In this document: one piece after another, positions 1 through 5,888 of the stretch
How positions within the stretch are numbered: the stretch's first letter is position 1
How the letters are laid out: each line of letters opens with the position of its first letter
Assembly (NCBI GenBank): GCA_003448025.1
Contig: DLXL01000030.1
Span: 10,720 to 16,689, forward strand
Length of the DNA: 5,970 bases
Direction: 5' to 3'
Origin: Saprospirales bacterium
Lineage (GTDB): Bacteria > Bacteroidota > Bacteroidia > Chitinophagales > Saprospiraceae
The notes under the pieces: generated by a model
What the model was told of the DNA's origin: nothing
The model's input: only the letters and a program-made list of their open reading frames with translations
The model's database searches: none
Made by a program: the position numbers and the translations under genes

Positions 1-177
1 TTGTATATCCGCAGTTTTGGCTCTTTTGTTATTAAACGCCGGGCCAAAAAGGTTGGCCGAAACATCAAAAAAGGCAAATCTATCGAGATTCCGGAACACT
101 ACATTCCGTCTTTCAAGCCTGCCAAAGTTTTCACTGATGAAGTGAAAAGCCATGTACACTCGTTGCCGGAGGATTAA
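1..177 (+). CDS. HU/IHF-family DNA-binding protein, C-terminal part
   Basis: The frame is open from base 1 to the TAA at 175-177 and encodes the last 58 residues of a protein that starts outside the window. The visible part holds the hallmark beta-arm region of the HU/IHF family: IRSFGSFVIKRRAKKVGRN, followed by KKGKSIEIPEHYIPSFKPAK, which matches the family pattern GFGSF...R.GRNP..G..I.IP....P.FKPGK. The typical proline of GRNP is replaced by isoleucine and the glycine of GFGSF by serine, which is common in Bacteroidota paralogues. Family members are about 90-100 residues long, so roughly one third is missing at the left. HU proteins bind and bend DNA as dimers and help organise the nucleoid. 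The position upstream of RNase G is familiar to me from Bacteroidota genomes (recalled, not checked). It could be called HU or IHF subunit; the fragment does not separate these. Confidence 0.93.
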   Translation: MYIRSFGSFVIKRRAKKVGRNIKKGKSIEIPEHYIPSFKPAKVFTDEVKSHVHSLPED

Positions 178-251
178 TCACCTCGTATTCCGAGGGAAGA
201 ATTGAAGTAGATTTTGGTAAGCCTGGTGTCCAAAAGTAGCTGAATAGTCAG
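178..251 (+). other. Short intergenic spacer with a small hairpin
   Basis: There are 74 bases between the HU-like gene and the TPR gene. Just after the stop codon lies a perfect 5-bp stem, CCTCG at 181-185 and CGAGG at 191-195, with a 5-base loop. No T-tract follows, so it is at best a weak terminator or a 3'-end structure. A near match to the Bacteroidota -7 box (TAGATTTTG at 208-216, one base too long) has no suitable -33 element, so no promoter is claimed. Confidence 0.4.
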
Positions 252-1034
252 ATGAGAAAACCACAGATAGTAACCATTTTTGCCGCTATTGTATTGTTTT
301 CAGTGCTATATTTTGGATTTGATACCAAACCGGCAAAGCATAAAGCCATTGAGAAAACACGTTCTCTGGAGGGAGAAAGCACCAGTTTTCAAACCCTGCT
401 GGAAGATGCAACGGCACATTTGAGTCCGGCACAGTCAGAACAGTTGGCAGCCTTGCAAAAACAATTGGATGCAGCTGGCTCTGAACAGGATAAAGTGCTG
501 ATTTTTAAGAAAATATCTGGTCTTTGGTATGATTTTGGCCAGATGCCGGTAGCTGGAGGATTCGCTGAACAGGTGGCTGAACTTGAACAGGCAGATTCAT
601 CCTGGTCAGTGGCTGGTGGAACTTTTTTTAATGGATTGGTAAATAGTCAGGATCCGGTGATCAGGCAATATTGCGCTTCACATGCTATAAAAGCTTTTGA
701 AAGCGCGGCCTCTCTGGCCCCGGAAAAAGTAGAACACAGAGTCAATTTAGCGCTGGTCTACGCGGAAAATCCTCCTCCGGATAACCCAATGCAGGCAGTG
801 CTAATGCTTAGAGATCTGGAAACGAAACACCCTGAAAGCCCATCTGTTTACAATGCCCTGGGCAGATTGGCCATCAAAACCGGCCAATGGCAAAAAGCAA
901 TAGAGCGCCTGGAAAAGTCCTGGTCGCTGGATAATAGAAATCTCAACACACCCTGTCTGCTGGCACGTGCCTACGATGGGGTTGGAAATGCAACAAAAGC
1001 AACCGAGTGGGCGGAACGCTGTAAAGACCGCTAA
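252..1034 (+). CDS. Membrane-anchored tetratricopeptide-repeat protein
   Basis: This encodes 260 residues starting at ATG 252. The N-terminus has a short basic head (MRKPQ) and a hydrophobic stretch at about residues 6-22 with no obvious signal-peptidase site, so it is probably a signal anchor with the rest in the periplasm. Residues 42-80 are polar, Gln/Glu-rich and probably helical. The C-terminal half is made of TPR-like helix pairs: a degenerate one at about 143-176 (AIKAFESAASLAPEKVEHRVNL), a helix at 180-194, a good repeat at 197-230 (YNALGRLAIKTGQWQKAIERLE) and a final pair at about 231-257. TPRs mediate protein-protein contacts; no catalytic motif is visible and the partner is unknown. 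It lies between the HU-like gene and the small basic protein, with 52 bases to the latter and no convincing terminator between, so the two may be cotranscribed. No Shine-Dalgarno sequence precedes it, as usual in the phylum. Specific function is not recognisable. Confidence 0.85.
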   Translation: MRKPQIVTIFAAIVLFSVLYFGFDTKPAKHKAIEKTRSLEGESTSFQTLLEDATAHLSPAQSEQLAALQKQLDAAGSEQDKVLIFKKISGLWYDFGQMPVAGGFAEQVAELEQADSSWSVAGGTFFNGLVNSQDPVIRQYCASHAIKAFESAASLAPEKVEHRVNLALVYAENPPPDNPMQAVLMLRDLETKHPESPSVYNALGRLAIKTGQWQKAIERLEKSWSLDNRNLNTPCLLARAYDGVGNATKATEWAERCKDR

Positions 1035-1086
1035 CTCATAACTCATAACCTGCCTGCTAAATCAGGCTCTTAAACTATAGCGCAGT

Positions 1087-1179
1087 ATGCCTTGCGGAAA
1101 AAAACGTAAAAGACACAAAATTGCTACCCACAAACGTAAAAAGCGTTTGCGGAAAAATCGTCACAAAAAGAAGCGTTAA
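1087..1179 (+). CDS. Tiny basic AURKAIP1/COX24-like (bS22/mS38-type) protein
   Basis: ATG 1087 to TAA 1177-1179 gives a 30-residue protein of which 18 residues are Lys or Arg and three are His. It begins MPCGKKRKRHKIATHKRKKR and ends in KKKR. The form MP.GKKRKRHK.ATHKRKKR followed by R.NRHKKK is one I recognise as a conserved small protein found near RNase G in Bacteroidota, annotated as AURKAIP1/COX24-domain protein. The segment KIATHKRKKRLRKNRHKKK can be laid on the mS38/COX24 core (K-M-x-x-HK-x-x-K). Proteins with this domain include mitochondrial mS38 and mycobacterial bS22, which sit in the small ribosomal subunit against rRNA, so a ribosomal role is the likely one here; that is family knowledge plus inference. 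Lys and Arg codons are mostly AAA and CGT. It is below the length cut-off of most gene callers. A strong terminator hairpin follows 80 bases downstream. Confidence 0.85.
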   Translation: MPCGKKRKRHKIATHKRKKRLRKNRHKKKR

Positions 1180-1259
1180 GTAACTGAACCACAGGCACTT
1201 GGTAATCATTTTATCAGGCATTGCCGGATTCAGCGACAACGACGCGGACGTCGAATCAT

Positions 1260-1303
1260 AGCGAAACTTTCCGGGGGCGTATGCTGCCGGAAAGTTTTTC
1301 GCT
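1260..1303 (+). terminator. Probable intrinsic terminator after the small basic gene
   Basis: AAACTTTCCGG at 1264-1274 pairs perfectly with CCGGAAAGTTT at 1287-1297 (11 bp, 12-base loop). A two-T bulge and four more pairs (AGCG 1260-1263 with CGCT 1300-1303) extend the stem. The run of five T's at 1295-1299 is partly inside the stem, so the U-tract is short. The position, 80 bases after the stop at 1179, fits a transcript end, but an mRNA-stabilising or attenuator hairpin is possible. Confidence 0.6.
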
Positions 1304-1391
1304 GTATGCTGCAATACAATTCCATTGGAATTCAAACCTGATTGGCAGCCACTTTATTCGGTTTATTGGCAAGCTTTTTACCCCAAATTTT

Positions 1392-1407
1392 TCCCGAAAG
1401 ATCGGGA
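1392..1407 (+). other. Small hairpin in the rng leader, with an alternative fold
   Basis: TCCCGA (1392-1397) and TCGGGA (1402-1407) form a perfect 6-bp stem with loop AAGA. An alternative 6-bp stem uses CGAAAG (1395-1400) with CTTTCG (1408-1413). The two share bases and cannot form together. No function is established. Confidence 0.4.
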
Positions 1408-1486
1408 CTTTCGCTGCACATCTGACTACCCCAAACAGATATGAAACAGCCCTCCTTGCTCAATGATACTGTTTTCCCAGCCCCTG

Positions 1487-1507
1487 CCGGTTGAACCCAA
1501 CAACCGG
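1487..1507 (+). other. Perfect 7-bp hairpin in the rng leader
   Basis: CCGGTTG (1487-1493) pairs with CAACCGG (1501-1507) around a 7-base loop AACCCAA. The leftmost conceivable TTG start of the rng frame (1491) lies inside its left arm, another reason to doubt that start. It may be part of a structured 5' untranslated region. Confidence 0.45.
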
Positions 1508-1598
1508 AATTTCATTGCCAATCCAGCCGCATATTCCCGACGGCCATTTCCCTGCCGCCTGCCCTCCGGTGCTTGGTGTGGAGGCTTTTTATGTTTTT

Positions 1599-1613
1599 GG
1601 GAATACCATTCCC
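1599..1613 (+). other. 6-bp hairpin about 50 bases before the rng start
   Basis: GGGAAT (1599-1604) and ATTCCC (1608-1613) pair perfectly around a 3-base loop. It ends 48 bases before the GTG at 1662. Its place in the leader would suit a regulatory or RNase-responsive structure, but there is no direct evidence. Confidence 0.4.
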
Positions 1614-1661
1614 CTCCTCCCGAATTGCTCCTGTACCTGTGAAAAACAATCATACATCCTC

Positions 1662-3212
1662 GTGGATAAAGAACTAATTATCAATGCCACTGAAACCGGC
1701 GTTGAACTTGCACTGATCGAGAACGGCAAACTTGCCGAACTCCACCACCAGAAAACCAATAATAACTTTACGGTAGGAGATATATTTATTGGTAAAATCC
1801 GGAAAATGATGCCCGGATTAAATGCCGCTTTCGTTGATATCGGTCATCGAAAGGATGCTTTTCTACACTATACTGACCTCGGCCCAAAATTGCGTTCTCT
1901 GGTAAAATGGTCGAACGGCGTTATCAATGGAAGTATCAATACACCCAAGCTCGATAACTTCAAATACGAAGAAGATATCATCAAGACCGGAAAAGTAGAT
2001 CAGGTCCTAAATAAACGTTTCCCAATACTGGTTCAAATCCTGAAGGAACCCATTTCCACAAAGGGCCCTCGCTTATCCTGCGAGCTGACGCTTCCAGGAC
2101 GTTATATGGTATTGTCTCCGTTTTCAGATACCATTTCCGTTTCGAAAAAAATAGCTAATCCGGAAGAACGCAAAAGGCTTCATGCGTTGGCAGAAAGTAT
2201 CAGGCCTAAGAATTTTAGTTTGATCATTCGCACGGCAGCTGAGGGTAGAAAAGTTCAGGAGTTGCACGAAGAACTCATGCAATTGCTGGCTAAATGGGAG
2301 GAGATCTTCAAACAACTCAAATCAGAAGCTCCACCAGCTAAACTGCTGAGCGAACTCGACAAAACAGGTAGCGTGTTACGCGATCTGTTGACCGACAATT
2401 TCAGCCGGATCGTGGTAAACGACAAGGATTTATATGCTGATATTCGGGGATACCTGCAAAATATCAGCCCGGAACAGATCAATATCGTTCAGCTGCACAA
2501 TAATAACAAGCCGATTTTTGATGCTTTCGGTGTTACCAGACAAGTTAAAGCTGCTTTTGGTAAAACTGCTACGATGAGCTCAGGTGCTTATCTGGTGATT
2601 GAAAAAACGGAGGCCATGCACGTGATCGATGTCAACAGTGGACACAAAATTGTGAGCAATGATGTGGAGCAAACCATTTTTGGCGTCAATCTGGAGGCTG
2701 CAGAGGAAATATGCCGTCAAATCCGATTGAGAGACATTGGCGGATTAATCGTGATCGACTTCATCGACATGAAGAATCTGGAGCATAAGAAGCAATTGAG
2801 CAAGGCTATGGAAGATTTTATGCGCAAAGACAGGTCGCAGCATACCATTCTTCCACTCTCCAAATTCGGCTTAATGCAAATTACCCGTGAGCGCGCGCGC
2901 CCGGAGGTGATGGTTAACACTGCTGAAATGTGTCCAACCTGTAATGGCACCGGACAAGTGAATGCTACCATTCTACTCACCGATGATATTGAGCGCGATC
3001 TGGAGTTCATCATGCAAAGCAGACCCAAATCGCCGCTTCAACTTCGTGTTCATCCGTATTTGGAAGCCTATCTGAAAAAAGGCCTGCCTAACCGTCAGAT
3101 GAAATGGTTCCTGCGTTACAACAGGTGGATTAAGGTTACTCCTAATGCAGATTACCACCTCACAGAATACCGCTTTTTTGATGGTAATGAAGATGAAATC
3201 AGGATGAATTAA
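1662..3212 (+). CDS. rng: Ribonuclease G (RNase E/G family endoribonuclease)
   Basis: RNase E/G enzymes cut single-stranded RNA in rRNA maturation and mRNA decay in the cytoplasm. From GTG 1662 the protein has 516 residues and begins (M)DKELIINATETGVELAL, which matches the usual N-terminus of Bacteroidota RNase G; no ATG lies in frame upstream, only GTG 1578 and TTG 1491. An S1-type RNA-binding domain starts at about residue 37 (VGDIFIGKIRKMMPGLNAAF, then KDAFLHYTDL) and is interrupted by an insertion at about 74-110. The 5'-sensor/S1 segment GPRLSCELTLPGRYMVL follows at about 135-151, then IIRTAAEG near 188. The catalytic core has the magnesium-binding aspartates in VIDVNSG (D323) and IVIDFIDM (D366). 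The zinc-link CPTCNGTG supplies C424 and C427. It lacks the long C-terminal scaffold of E. coli RNase E, as expected for RNase G. A strong terminator begins 21 bases after the stop. Confidence 0.96.
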   Translation: MDKELIINATETGVELALIENGKLAELHHQKTNNNFTVGDIFIGKIRKMMPGLNAAFVDIGHRKDAFLHYTDLGPKLRSLVKWSNGVINGSINTPKLDNFKYEEDIIKTGKVDQVLNKRFPILVQILKEPISTKGPRLSCELTLPGRYMVLSPFSDTISVSKKIANPEERKRLHALAESIRPKNFSLIIRTAAEGRKVQELHEELMQLLAKWEEIFKQLKSEAPPAKLLSELDKTGSVLRDLLTDNFSRIVVNDKDLYADIRGYLQNISPEQINIVQLHNNNKPIFDAFGVTRQVKAAFGKTATMSSGAYLVIEKTEAMHVIDVNSGHKIVSNDVEQTIFGVNLEAAEEICRQIRLRDIGGLIVIDFIDMKNLEHKKQLSKAMEDFMRKDRSQHTILPLSKFGLMQITRERARPEVMVNTAEMCPTCNGTGQVNATILLTDDIERDLEFIMQSRPKSPLQLRVHPYLEAYLKKGLPNRQMKWFLRYNRWIKVTPNADYHLTEYRFFDGNEDEIRMN

Positions 3213-3233
3213 GCGGAATGACTCAGACTTTTG

Positions 3234-3271
3234 ACTGGTTCACAGGGGCGCCCTGTGAACCAGTTTTTTTT
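3234..3271 (+). terminator. Strong intrinsic terminator of rng
   Basis: ACTGGTTCACAGGG (3234-3247) pairs without mismatch with CCCTGTGAACCAGT (3251-3264) around a 3-base loop GCG, giving 14 bp. An unbroken run of eight T's (3264-3271) follows immediately. This is a textbook Rho-independent terminator, 21 bases after the rng stop codon. Confidence 0.95.
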
Positions 3272-3299
3272 GTGGGCAGCGTAAATTTTTGTACTTTTG
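3270..3299 (+). promoter_or_regulatory. Bacteroidota-type promoter (-33 / -7)
   Basis: The -7 box TACTTTTG (3292-3299) matches the consensus TAnnTTTG exactly. The -33 box TTG (3270-3272, TTTG with base 3269) lies 19 bases upstream, within the known 17-20 range for the primary sigma factor of Bacteroidota. Transcription should start at about 3304-3308, leaving a leader of about 25-28 bases before ATG 3332. The -33 box overlaps the T-tract of the rng terminator. Confidence 0.85.
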
Positions 3300-3331
3300 A
3301 AAACAGAGGTTAACGCAATACCCCGCTGACC

Positions 3332-5812
3332 ATGAAAAAACCAATGCTGCTTATTTGTTGTCTACTGCTTTTGGCACATATAAATGCGCAACAAGCACCT
3401 ATTCTGGACATTTCTACACGCCCGGATGGAAGAGTTGAAATTACCGTGGCCAGCACTGAAGACCACTACTACGTTTTGCATGTTCGTCATGACCAGGCGA
3501 GCGCGTTTGAGCAAGCCACGGCTATTCAACCAGGTGTAAACGGCTCTATCCACCTCACAGAACCTCTGGCTGCGTATCCATTGGCCCATTACAAGGTTAC
3601 AGAGCATTTGTTGTCCAATCCGGCAGACACAGATGGCGATGGCAAAAACGATCTGGAGGAACTGGCTGATCTGAATACTTACAGTCCATTTAATGTTGCC
3701 AAACCTATTGATTTTCATGACGGAACAGTATGTATTCCCGATCGCGCAACATTCAAAAAATTGTCGTTTACATCTCCGGCTACAGGCGATAGCACAACGG
3801 AATTAGTAAAGTTTTTTATCCATAACCGGGATGAGGCTGAACCGGAGTTGTTTTTTGTCAACAGCAATACACACGAACTACATACAGAATTTGCCCATGC
3901 CATTGGTTATACCAATGACGGCACATTGATGACGGGTACTATTGCGTTTCACCCCTTTGTGATGTCGCCTAATGGTTCGTTGGGTGTTTACCGGTTTTTC
4001 TTTCATGCCAACAGTTCCTTTCCCCTGGCTTACATCAGAAAAGCGATGGAGTTATTGGCTGCCAATATGCCCTTTTTAAGAAATAACTTGTGTTATTATC
4101 CACTGGAGCCAGTTGGTTTGTCACTATATTGGGAGGAGAAGGAGGCGTATGATGCCTCCAGGGTTTCGGTTCTTTTTGAAGCGGATTTGTTTGAAGACCT
4201 GGACTATCAAGCCTATCATGTAGCTGAAGGGTTTGGCTTATTACGGCAACTGTTGCCTGGTGAAACGCCCCATGGTAGAGATATTGTTGTTTGTGAGACC
4301 CTGCCCAATGAGTTGCCCAGAGTAGCCGGCATGATAACTTCCGTGATGCAAACGCCGCTATCACACGTCAATCTAAGAGCCATCCAGGATCGGGTGCCAA
4401 ATGCCTTTATCAGAAATGCGCTGGATCAACCTGGCATTGATACCCTATTGGATAAATATGTATATTATAAAGCAGACAGGCTGGGATTTACCATTAGGGA
4501 GGCTACATTGAGTGAAGTAGAGGCCTTTTTTAAGGCATTACAGCCAGCCCATCCTCAAAAACTAGTCCGCGATTTGAGTATGACCCGCATCTTGCCACTG
4601 GACAGTATACAATTCGGCCATGCAAACAGTTTTGGGGTTAAATGCGCCAACGTTGCTACCATGCGCCGGTTTGGATTTGCTGAGGGGGTAATTCCTGATG
4701 GCTTTGGCATTCCGTTTTACTTCTACGATGCCTTTATGCAATACAACGGGTTTTACAACATAGCTAAAAACATGTTAGACACCCCGGAATTTCAAACAGA
4801 TTATGACGTTCAGGAAGCACAACTTGCCTGGTTCAGACAGTTGATCATTGATGCCACGATGCCAGACTGGATGATGGAGGCGTTGGGCAATATGCAGCAA
4901 TCCTTCCCGGTGGGGACGTCCATTCGTTGTCGTTCAAGTACAAATAATGAAGATTTGCCGGGATTCAGCGGTGCTGGCTTGTACGATTCCAAAACACAGA
5001 AACCATCTGAAGGGCATATAGCCAAATCTATCAAAGAGGTCTTTGCCAGTCTTTGGAATTTCAGGGCATTTAATGAGCGGTCTTTCAACAGAGTAGACCA
5101 TTTTACCGTGGCTATGGGTATATTGGTACATCCCAATTTCAAGGATGAAAAAGCCAATGGCGTGGGCGTTTCAACTGATCCTTTTTACCAAACGGAAGGC
5201 ACTTATTACCTGAATACCCAGTTAGGGGAGGATCTGGTAACTAATCCTACAGGACCTTCTACACCGGAAGAAATATTGCTGGATGTTGTACAGGTAACAG
5301 AAGACGATTTTATTGTGATGAGTGCTTCCAACCTGCTGCCGCACGATTCTTTGATCATGTCGCCGCATTATCTGGATCAAATGCGGCAATATCTTGGGGT
5401 AATCCACGAACAGTTCAAGGTGCTATACAATGCTGAAAAGCAGGAGGATTTTGCCATGGAGATAGAGTACAAGATAGATGCAAATAATGTGCTCACTATC
5501 AAGCAGGCCCGCCCTTGGGTTTCGTTCCAGCAAAAAAGTGAAGCCCCTCCACAGCCTTCGGCTTTTCATGACGGATTTGCCTTGTTTCCCAATCCAGCCG
5601 GCTCATTTGTGTTTCTGCAATCTGAATTAAAATCAGCTTTAACAGTACATATCTACACACTTCTGGGACAAAAAATAGCCGACGAGTCAATAGACCTGCG
5701 CAAAAGTCGCTGGCCAATCGCTGTGGGGCATTTGTCACCAGGTGTTTACATATTAAGCATTTGGGATAAAGATGGCCATAGGCTCTGGAGTAGTCAGTGG
5801 ATAAAGGGGTAA
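3332..5812 (+). CDS. Exported PEP-synthase/glucan-dikinase-like protein with T9SS tail
   Basis: This encodes 826 residues from ATG 3332. Residues 1-19 are a signal peptide (MKKPMLLICCLLLLAHINA, cleavage near AQ). Residues 20-95 look like a beta-sandwich (fibronectin III-like). Residues 99-110 are a calcium-loop-like linker (DTDGDGKNDLEE). Residues 126-310 match nothing I recognise. At 330-360 a phosphohistidine-type motif, TPLSHVNLRA, contains H345 and resembles the LSHVSVRAR motif of glucan water dikinase. Residues 425-730 form the ATP-grasp domain of the PPDK/PEP synthase family: GVKCANVATMRRFG (K437), IPDGFGIPFYFYDAF, RCRSSTNNEDLPGFSGAGLY (R534), and the end motif with E712, Q725 and R727. 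The PEP-binding barrel of PEP synthase is absent, so the order histidine segment then ATP domain is that of glucan water dikinase. Residues 749-826 are a type IX sorting domain (FPNPA at 752, LSPGVYILSI at 801). The predicted activity is transfer of a phosphate from ATP; substrate and ATP source outside the cell are unknown. It is transcribed alone from its own promoter. Confidence 0.88.
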   Translation: MKKPMLLICCLLLLAHINAQQAPILDISTRPDGRVEITVASTEDHYYVLHVRHDQASAFEQATAIQPGVNGSIHLTEPLAAYPLAHYKVTEHLLSNPADTDGDGKNDLEELADLNTYSPFNVAKPIDFHDGTVCIPDRATFKKLSFTSPATGDSTTELVKFFIHNRDEAEPELFFVNSNTHELHTEFAHAIGYTNDGTLMTGTIAFHPFVMSPNGSLGVYRFFFHANSSFPLAYIRKAMELLAANMPFLRNNLCYYPLEPVGLSLYWEEKEAYDASRVSVLFEADLFEDLDYQAYHVAEGFGLLRQLLPGETPHGRDIVVCETLPNELPRVAGMITSVMQTPLSHVNLRAIQDRVPNAFIRNALDQPGIDTLLDKYVYYKADRLGFTIREATLSEVEAFFKALQPAHPQKLVRDLSMTRILPLDSIQFGHANSFGVKCANVATMRRFGFAEGVIPDGFGIPFYFYDAFMQYNGFYNIAKNMLDTPEFQTDYDVQEAQLAWFRQLIIDATMPDWMMEALGNMQQSFPVGTSIRCRSSTNNEDLPGFSGAGLYDSKTQKPSEGHIAKSIKEVFASLWNFRAFNERSFNRVDHFTVAMGILVHPNFKDEKANGVGVSTDPFYQTEGTYYLNTQLGEDLVTNPTGPSTPEEILLDVVQVTEDDFIVMSASNLLPHDSLIMSPHYLDQMRQYLGVIHEQFKVLYNAEKQEDFAMEIEYKIDANNVLTIKQARPWVSFQQKSEAPPQPSAFHDGFALFPNPAGSFVFLQSELKSALTVHIYTLLGQKIADESIDLRKSRWPIAVGHLSPGVYILSIWDKDGHRLWSSQWIKG

Positions 5813-5880
5813 TTTTAAGGTCATTTAAAGAGTCATTCATGAGATTAAATAAAAAAGGTCATTTAAGAGGCTCTCAGTCA
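5813..5880 (+). other. Spacer with inverted GGTCATTT copies
   Basis: After the stop at 5812 the spacer carries GGTCATTTAAAG at 5819-5830, a diverged copy AGTCATTC at 5831-5838 and GGTCATTT at 5857-5864. These are inverted relative to the array that begins at 5881; the first is the exact reverse complement of CTTTAAATGACC at 5909-5920 and 5944-5955. The + strand has no clear T-tract terminator for the gene ending at 5812. Confidence 0.7.
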
Positions 5881-5888
5881 AAATGACC
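5851..5888 (-). terminator. Terminator-like hairpin reading on the minus strand
   Basis: Read on the minus strand, GGTCATTT (5888-5881) pairs with AAATGACC (5864-5857) around a 16-base loop that holds a further 3-bp stem. It is followed directly by six T's (5856-5851) and then ATTTAAT. This is the arrangement of an intrinsic terminator for a transcript arriving from the right. The arm is also the first unit of the array, so the structure may be a by-product of the repeats. Confidence 0.5.

Larger units (their letters stand above)
1180..1661 (+). other. Gap before rng: terminator and structured leader
   Basis: These 482 bases hold no convincing gene. The left part carries a small perfect stem (CGACG 1240-1244 with CGTCG 1249-1253) and the terminator-like hairpin at 1260-1303. 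The right part, about 1304-1661, has several perfect hairpins at 1392-1407, 1487-1507 and 1599-1613. An open frame in phase with rng runs back to TTG 1491, but its translation is Pro/Cys-rich and unlike any RNase G N-terminus. No exact -7/-33 pair was found; the nearest -7-like strings are TATGTTTT at 1590-1597 and TACCTGTG at 1634-1641, each one mismatch from TAnnTTTG and without a well-spaced TTG. The promoter of rng is therefore not located. Confidence 0.6.

Noticed and set aside
801..1046. Minus-strand open frame of 81 codons
   Set aside because: It overlaps the conserved TPR repeats on the other strand and shows Cys/Phe-rich shadow composition.
1033..1046. Direct repeat AACTCAT AACTCAT after the TPR gene
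   Set aside because: Two copies of seven bases only, overlapping the stop codon, with no further structure; likely a slippage duplication.
1052..1067. Hairpin GCCTG / CAGGC between the TPR gene and the small basic gene as a terminator
   Set aside because: The stem is only 5 bp and is followed by TCTTAAAC, not a T-tract, so transcription probably continues into the small gene.
1221..1466. 81-residue plus-strand open frame from TTG 1221
   Set aside because: It runs through the strong hairpin at 1260-1303, has no recognisable motif and has low-complexity Thr/Ser/Phe composition typical of noncoding sequence.
1441..1494. 17-codon open frame (MKQPSLLNDTVFPAPAG) before rng, as a leader peptide
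   Set aside because: It has no run of regulatory codons, no conserved form that I know, and ends inside a hairpin; a chance ATG is the simpler explanation.
3362..3718. Minus-strand open frame of 118 codons
   Set aside because: It lies fully opposite the exported protein, whose signal peptide and domains are clear, and it has no family features.
4035..4364. Minus-strand open frame of 109 codons
   Set aside because: It is opposite the middle of the exported protein, including the histidine motif, and its composition is that of a shadow frame.
3332..5812. Ordinary cytoplasmic phosphoenolpyruvate synthase
   Set aside because: The protein lacks the C-terminal PEP-binding barrel, has the histidine segment before the ATP domain, and carries a signal peptide and T9SS sorting tail.
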